Of a stretch of DNA of 64,000 nt, positions 58,358-64,000 are shown in pieces. This DNA is from Sulfurivermis fontis (GTDB lineage Bacteria; Pseudomonadota; Gammaproteobacteria; Thiohalomonadales; Thiohalomonadaceae). Below the pieces are notes generated by a model. It ran no database searches and was not told the DNA's origin. It was given only the letters and a program-made list of their open reading frames with translations. The stretch is from the NCBI RefSeq assembly GCF_004001245.1, contig NZ_AP018724.1:2100501-2164500 (forward strand), read 5' to 3'. Each line of letters begins with the position of its first letter. Position 1 is the first letter of the stretch. Both the position numbers and the translations under genes were made by a program.

Positions 58358-59161
58358 CTACGGCAGCTGTCGCACCGTCACCGGCTCAGCCAGATGCAGC
58401 ACGCGCTGCGGATAGGGAATGTCGATGCCGTTGGCATCGAAGGCCTGCTTGATCTCCTGCTGAATGGTGTTGCGTAATTCGAGAAAATTTTCCCGCACCG
58501 CCCACACCGAGAATTGCAGATTCATCGCCGAGTCACCGAAGCCGGTGAAGATGAACAGCGGCGCCGGTTCCGTCAGGCAAAGCGGGTTGCGTTCCGCCAC
58601 CTCCTGTAGCACGCGCTGCACCTTGCCCATGTCCTCCTTGTAGTTGACACCGAGCAGCAGGTCGAGACGGCGCACGGGGAACCGTGTGAGATTGGTGATC
58701 TCCGCCTTGATCATCGTCTCGTTGGGTACGCGCACAAACAGGTTATCCGGCGTGCGCAGCTTCACCGACAGCAGGTCGATGGACAGCACCTCGCCGGTGG
58801 TATTGCCCACCTTGATGGTGTCGCCCACTACGAAGGCGCGCTCGCCGATGAGAAACAATCCACTGATCAGGTTGGAGGCGGAGGTCTGCGAGGCGAAGCC
58901 CACGGCCACGGTGAGTATGCCGGCGGCGCCGAGCAGCACACCGAGATTGAAGCCCATCTGCTGCAGTGCGGTAACCACGCTGAGCGCCAGCACGCCATAA
59001 AACACGATGCGCTGCACCAGCATGGTCTCCTGGGCTGCGGTATAGCGTCGCGCCGCGCGCCCCGCCGCCAGACTGGCGACCTTGGCCAGCCCCCAGCCCA
59101 CCAGCAGGATGATGCCGGCGCGCAGCGCCGCCAGCCAGTCGAAGCCTTCAATCCATTCCAT
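58358..59161 (-). CDS. Small-conductance mechanosensitive channel (MscS family)
   Basis: The 267-residue protein has three membrane helices, with the pore helix GVLLGAAGILTVAVGFASQT then SASNLISGLFLIGERAFVVG and GDTIKVGNTTGEVLSIDLLS, typical of MscS. ATG 59161 is preferred because GGAGG lies ~8 bp upstream; GTG 59167 would be too close. It opens under membrane tension to release solutes. It overlaps the end of the DUF432 gene by 14 bp. The 108-bp gap to the HDOD gene (58250-58357) shows no gene. Confidence 0.93.
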   Translation of the reverse strand: MEWIEGFDWLAALRAGIILLVGWGLAKVASLAAGRAARRYTAAQETMLVQRIVFYGVLALSVVTALQQMGFNLGVLLGAAGILTVAVGFASQTSASNLISGLFLIGERAFVVGDTIKVGNTTGEVLSIDLLSVKLRTPDNLFVRVPNETMIKAEITNLTRFPVRRLDLLLGVNYKEDMGKVQRVLQEVAERNPLCLTEPAPLFIFTGFGDSAMNLQFSVWAVRENFLELRNTIQQEIKQAFDANGIDIPYPQRVLHLAEPVTVRQLP

Positions 59162-59957
59162 CGTCACTCCCTCCGCGACCGAACAGGGTGCCGAAGGCCT
59201 TGCTCAGCAGGCCGCGATCGGCACGACGGCGCGGTTCACTCAGCAACACACTGCCCCCGGCCTCCACCGGAGCCTCACTGCCCATGCGCTCCAGTTCCAG
59301 CACCTCATCGCCGCTGCGCGTCAGCTCCACCGCCTGGGTCCACAGGGTGCCGTCGACCGCCTGATACAGCGACAGGAACGGCACGGGCAGATAGAGGCGC
59401 TCCACCGCCGCCATGTCGGTACCCCGGTTGGTGATGCGCAGTGGTGTCACCGCCCGCCATGCACTGTAGGGAAAGTCGTCCAGGCTGGTGCGCGCCATGG
59501 TGGAGGCGGCATAGGCCAGCCCCCCCGGCCGCGTCGTGGGACCGGACCAGGTATCGGAGGGACGCACCACCGCCTGCTCCTGCAACAACTCACCCTGTGC
59601 GCGCACCTGCACCCACAGCGGTGTACTGACGTAAAGCTGGATGGACTGCGCCGGCGGGATGAACAGGTTCACATCGGGGCGTGAGATCACCGGTCGATCG
59701 GCCAGCAACGGCCGCAACGACAACTGCGCCGCCGGTACCTGGAAACTGTAACGGCTGAGCCGCGCCTGGGCGGGCATTTGCCCCAGGGGAAGTCCCAACT
59801 GCACGGCACTGGCCTCTGCCGTCTCATCCAGCAGATAGCCGATACGCCATTCGTGTGGCCGATGTTCGACATACAGCCGGGCCGGTCCGATGGTCCAGCA
59901 TCCCGCCGTCCCTTCCGCCAGCTCGAAGTCGCCCCACCAGGGTTTTATGTGTTGCAT
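59148..59957 (-). CDS. DUF432 domain-containing protein
   Basis: The 269-residue soluble protein (no signal peptide) begins WWGDFELAEGTAGCWTIGPA; SLRPLLADRPVISRPDVNLF and WSGPTTRPGGLAYAAST are features of DUF432, commonly found upstream of MscS genes in proteobacteria. Its function is unknown; overlap with the channel gene suggests a linked role in osmotic response. The gap to clpB (59958-60044) is short and non-coding. Confidence 0.85.
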   Translation of the reverse strand: MQHIKPWWGDFELAEGTAGCWTIGPARLYVEHRPHEWRIGYLLDETAEASAVQLGLPLGQMPAQARLSRYSFQVPAAQLSLRPLLADRPVISRPDVNLFIPPAQSIQLYVSTPLWVQVRAQGELLQEQAVVRPSDTWSGPTTRPGGLAYAASTMARTSLDDFPYSAWRAVTPLRITNRGTDMAAVERLYLPVPFLSLYQAVDGTLWTQAVELTRSGDEVLELERMGSEAPVEAGGSVLLSEPRRRADRGLLSKAFGTLFGRGGSDDGMD

Positions 59958-60044
59958 GGTCTATTTCATTCGCAGGAACCCGCTCCGCGGGCGAAGATGT
60001 ACCAGCGCATTGTGGCACAGCTCCCGCGGAATCGGGCTCCGCCA

Positions 60045-62621
<2,577 letters not shown>

Positions 62622-62664
62622 GGGAAGGAACCTCTATTCGGTTGCAAGTGGCGATTGGCTCCAG

Positions 62665-62693
62665 AGATGGGGCCGGTACACCTACCCTTCAAG
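62665..62693 (-). promoter_or_regulatory. Sigma-32 (heat-shock) promoter of clpB
   Basis: On the minus strand CTTGAAG (62687-62693) and CCCCATCT (62665-62672) are separated by 14 bp, close to the sigma-32 consensus (CTTGAAA, 11-16 bp, CCCCATNT). It lies 44 bp before the clpB start and overlaps the stop codon of the acyltransferase gene. Confidence 0.85.
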
Positions 62694-63393
62694 AGGGAAT
62701 CGGGTGACGATGCGGCTCGATGTAGGCGGAAATGTAACGCAGGCAGTCGTCGTCGCCGAGCTGGTGGCAGTCGATCGGGGCGTGGCTGGTCAGGCGCGGC
62801 CGGCCGCGGCGGAAGACGGCCAGCACCACCTGCCCCTCGCCCCGGATGCCCTCCAGCCGCACCGGATAGACCGGGCAATCGGCCAGTTGCGCCAGCCGCG
62901 CCACGCCGCGCTTGAGTGGCTTGGGAGGTTCGCTGTCGAGATGGATGGCGCCATGGGGAAACAAGGCCACCACCTCGCCGGCGGCCAGTGCCTTGAGCGC
63001 CTCGCGGAAGGCACGCTCGGGCCGGCCGCTGCGATCCACCGGGATGCAGCCGGCGGCGCGGAACAGCCAGTGCAGGCCGAAACGGTGATATTGCTCGGTG
63101 GCGATGATGAAACGCAGCGGACGGCGGCTGGCGGCGCACAACAGCAGGGGGTCCAGGCCGGAGACGTGATTGGCCACCACCAGTGCCGGACCGGTGTCGG
63201 GCAAGGGAAGGCAGTCGGCGGACAGACGATGGAAGCGGTGACAGAACAGGCGGTTGAAACCGTCGATGCGGTTCACCCAGCGCCCGCCCCAGTCGGCGAT
63301 GTGCGCGCGATCCAGGGCGCGGAGGGTGCGGTGCCCAAGCCAGGCCAGCAGGAGCGCGGAGAGTGCGAGTACGGCCAGGCCCCAGGGGTTCAT
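62689..63393 (-). CDS. 1-acyl-sn-glycerol-3-phosphate acyltransferase-like protein (PlsC family)
   Basis: The 234-residue protein has an N-terminal membrane helix (GLAVLALSALLLAWLGHRTL) and PlsC motifs: VVANHVSGLDPLLL (HxxxxD), GCIPVDRSGRPERAFREAL and FPHGAIHLDSEPPKPLKRG. The usual FPEG reads FPHG, which may alter substrate binding. It would acylate lysophosphatidate or a related acceptor. Its stop lies within the clpB promoter. It begins 6 bp from repeat element E copy 2. Confidence 0.85.
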   Translation of the reverse strand: MNPWGLAVLALSALLLAWLGHRTLRALDRAHIADWGGRWVNRIDGFNRLFCHRFHRLSADCLPLPDTGPALVVANHVSGLDPLLLCAASRRPLRFIIATEQYHRFGLHWLFRAAGCIPVDRSGRPERAFREALKALAAGEVVALFPHGAIHLDSEPPKPLKRGVARLAQLADCPVYPVRLEGIRGEGQVVLAVFRRGRPRLTSHAPIDCHQLGDDDCLRYISAYIEPHRHPIPS

Positions 63394-63398
63394 GCGCA

Positions 63399-63510
63399 GG
63401 GACGAGATACGGGGGACAAGGGACGAGGGCAGACGGTCGTTTCACAAAGCAACGGTGAGCGCAGCGCACTCATTCCTCGTCCCTCGCCCCTCGCCTCTCG
63501 TACCTGTCTC
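63399..63510. repeat. Inverted-repeat element, family E copy 2
   Basis: GGGACGAGATACGGGGGACA and AGGGACGAGGGC (63399-63430) face TCCTCGTCCCTCGCCCCTCG then CCTCTCGTACCTGTCTC (63474-63510), an imperfect inverted repeat. It fills the gap between the acyltransferase start and def; the def stop codon (63509-63511) lies at the edge of the right arm. Related copies: 43426-43538 and the glycosylase gene near 11139-11200. Confidence 0.65.
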
Positions 63511-64000
63511 ATTGGTAGACCTTGCGCCGGAAAAGATCGTTGCGCCGGCTCACCAGGCGGTCGAGGAACAGCAGGCCGTCGAGGTGATCGATTTCGTGCT
63601 GGATGGCGCGCGCCTCGTAACCCTCGGCATCGAGCTGCTGCGGCGTGCCCTGAGGGTCGTAGTAATGCAGCGAGATCTTCTCGGCGCGGATCACGTTGCC
63701 GGTGTAGTCCGGCACCGACATGCAGCCCTCACGGCCGCTGGCCATGCCCTCCCAGGCGGTGATCTCCGGATTGATGATGAACAGCCGGCCGTGGTTGGGC
63801 ACCGGCTTGCGCGTGCGCGAACAGTCGACGATGACGATGCGCTGGAAGCGGCCCACCTGCGGCGCGGCGATGCCGACGCCGCCGGGCCCGGCCAGCATGG
63901 TCTGCTCCAGATCGGCGAGGAATGCACGCAGTTCGTCGTCGAAGTTCTCGACCGGCTGCGACTCCTGCTTCAGGCGCGCGTCGGGATAGGTGAGGATTTC
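63509..64000 (-). CDS. def: Peptide deformylase, 5' end outside the window
   Basis: About 163 residues are present, open to the window edge (EILTYPDARLKQESQPVENF), so only the first few residues are missing. Motifs: GGVGIAAPQVG, EGCMSVPDYTGNVIRAEKI (Cys ligand) and IQHEIDHLDGLLFLDRL (HExxH). The metalloenzyme removes the formyl group from new proteins. The usual partner fmt is not in the window. The C-terminus ends at repeat element E copy 2. Confidence 0.96.
   Translation of the reverse strand, partial: EILTYPDARLKQESQPVENFDDELRAFLADLEQTMLAGPGGVGIAAPQVGRFQRIVIVDCSRTRKPVPNHGRLFIINPEITAWEGMASGREGCMSVPDYTGNVIRAEKISLHYYDPQGTPQQLDAEGYEARAIQHEIDHLDGLLFLDRLVSRRNDLFRRKVYQ

Overview
The window is about 64 kb of G+C-rich, densely packed proteobacterial chromosome. 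Gene content and order (hda-perM-purM-purN, leuA/ilv/pssA, prfC, murI, clpB with a sigma-32-type promoter) fit a gammaproteobacterium. The [NiFe] hydrogenase with the hynS-isp1-isp2-hynL arrangement points to the purple-sulfur or sulfur-oxidising lineages (Chromatiales-like); this placement is inference. Both ends are cut: an M16 peptidase at the left and peptide deformylase at the right. No rRNA, tRNA or CRISPR array was seen.

Layout. 0-6 kb: M16 peptidase end, an ABC-2 exporter pair, a bacteriohemerythrin, a DUF4412 protein and a membrane GGDEF-EAL protein. 6-17 kb (minus strand): murI, prfC, an M48 protease, rimI, a type 4 uracil-DNA glycosylase, leuA, pssA and ilvBNC, with a possible attenuator before ilvB. 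17-32 kb: DUF4124 and MIF-like proteins, proS, a lytic transglycosylase, a TolC/adaptor pair with two thioredoxin-like proteins, a LysM lipoprotein, arsC-wrbA-DUF2069, hda-perM-CDP-alcohol transferase-DUF2066, purMN and a cold-shock protein.

32-57 kb: hydrogenase region. On the minus strand: protease, HupH-like protein, hynS, isp1, a repeat-built spacer ORF, isp2, hynL, hupE and a broken gene. Divergently: hypC, hypA, hypB, hypD and a hemerythrin-like gene. hypF (47-49 kb) and hypE (56-57 kb) complete the six Hyp factors but are separated by a K+ channel/endonuclease V cluster, a cytosine deaminase, a TetR-regulated HlyD/ABC efflux operon and an IS1111-type insertion sequence that splits a small membrane-protein gene. 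The Hyp proteins build and insert the NiFe(CN)2CO centre into HynL, the protease trims HynL, HupE probably imports nickel, and Isp1/Isp2 probably pass electrons between HynS and the quinone pool or a thiol/disulfide partner.

57-64 kb: a cNMP/HDOD protein, MscS, DUF432, clpB, an acyltransferase and def.

The most unusual property is the number of short inverted-repeat elements. At least five sequence families sit in gene junctions, often so tightly that they carry the stop codon of a neighbouring gene. The hydrogenase locus has a repeat at nearly every junction. Between isp1 and isp2 a 111-bp (37-codon) tandem repeat forms a 125-codon ORF that keeps ATGA start/stop overlaps at both ends.
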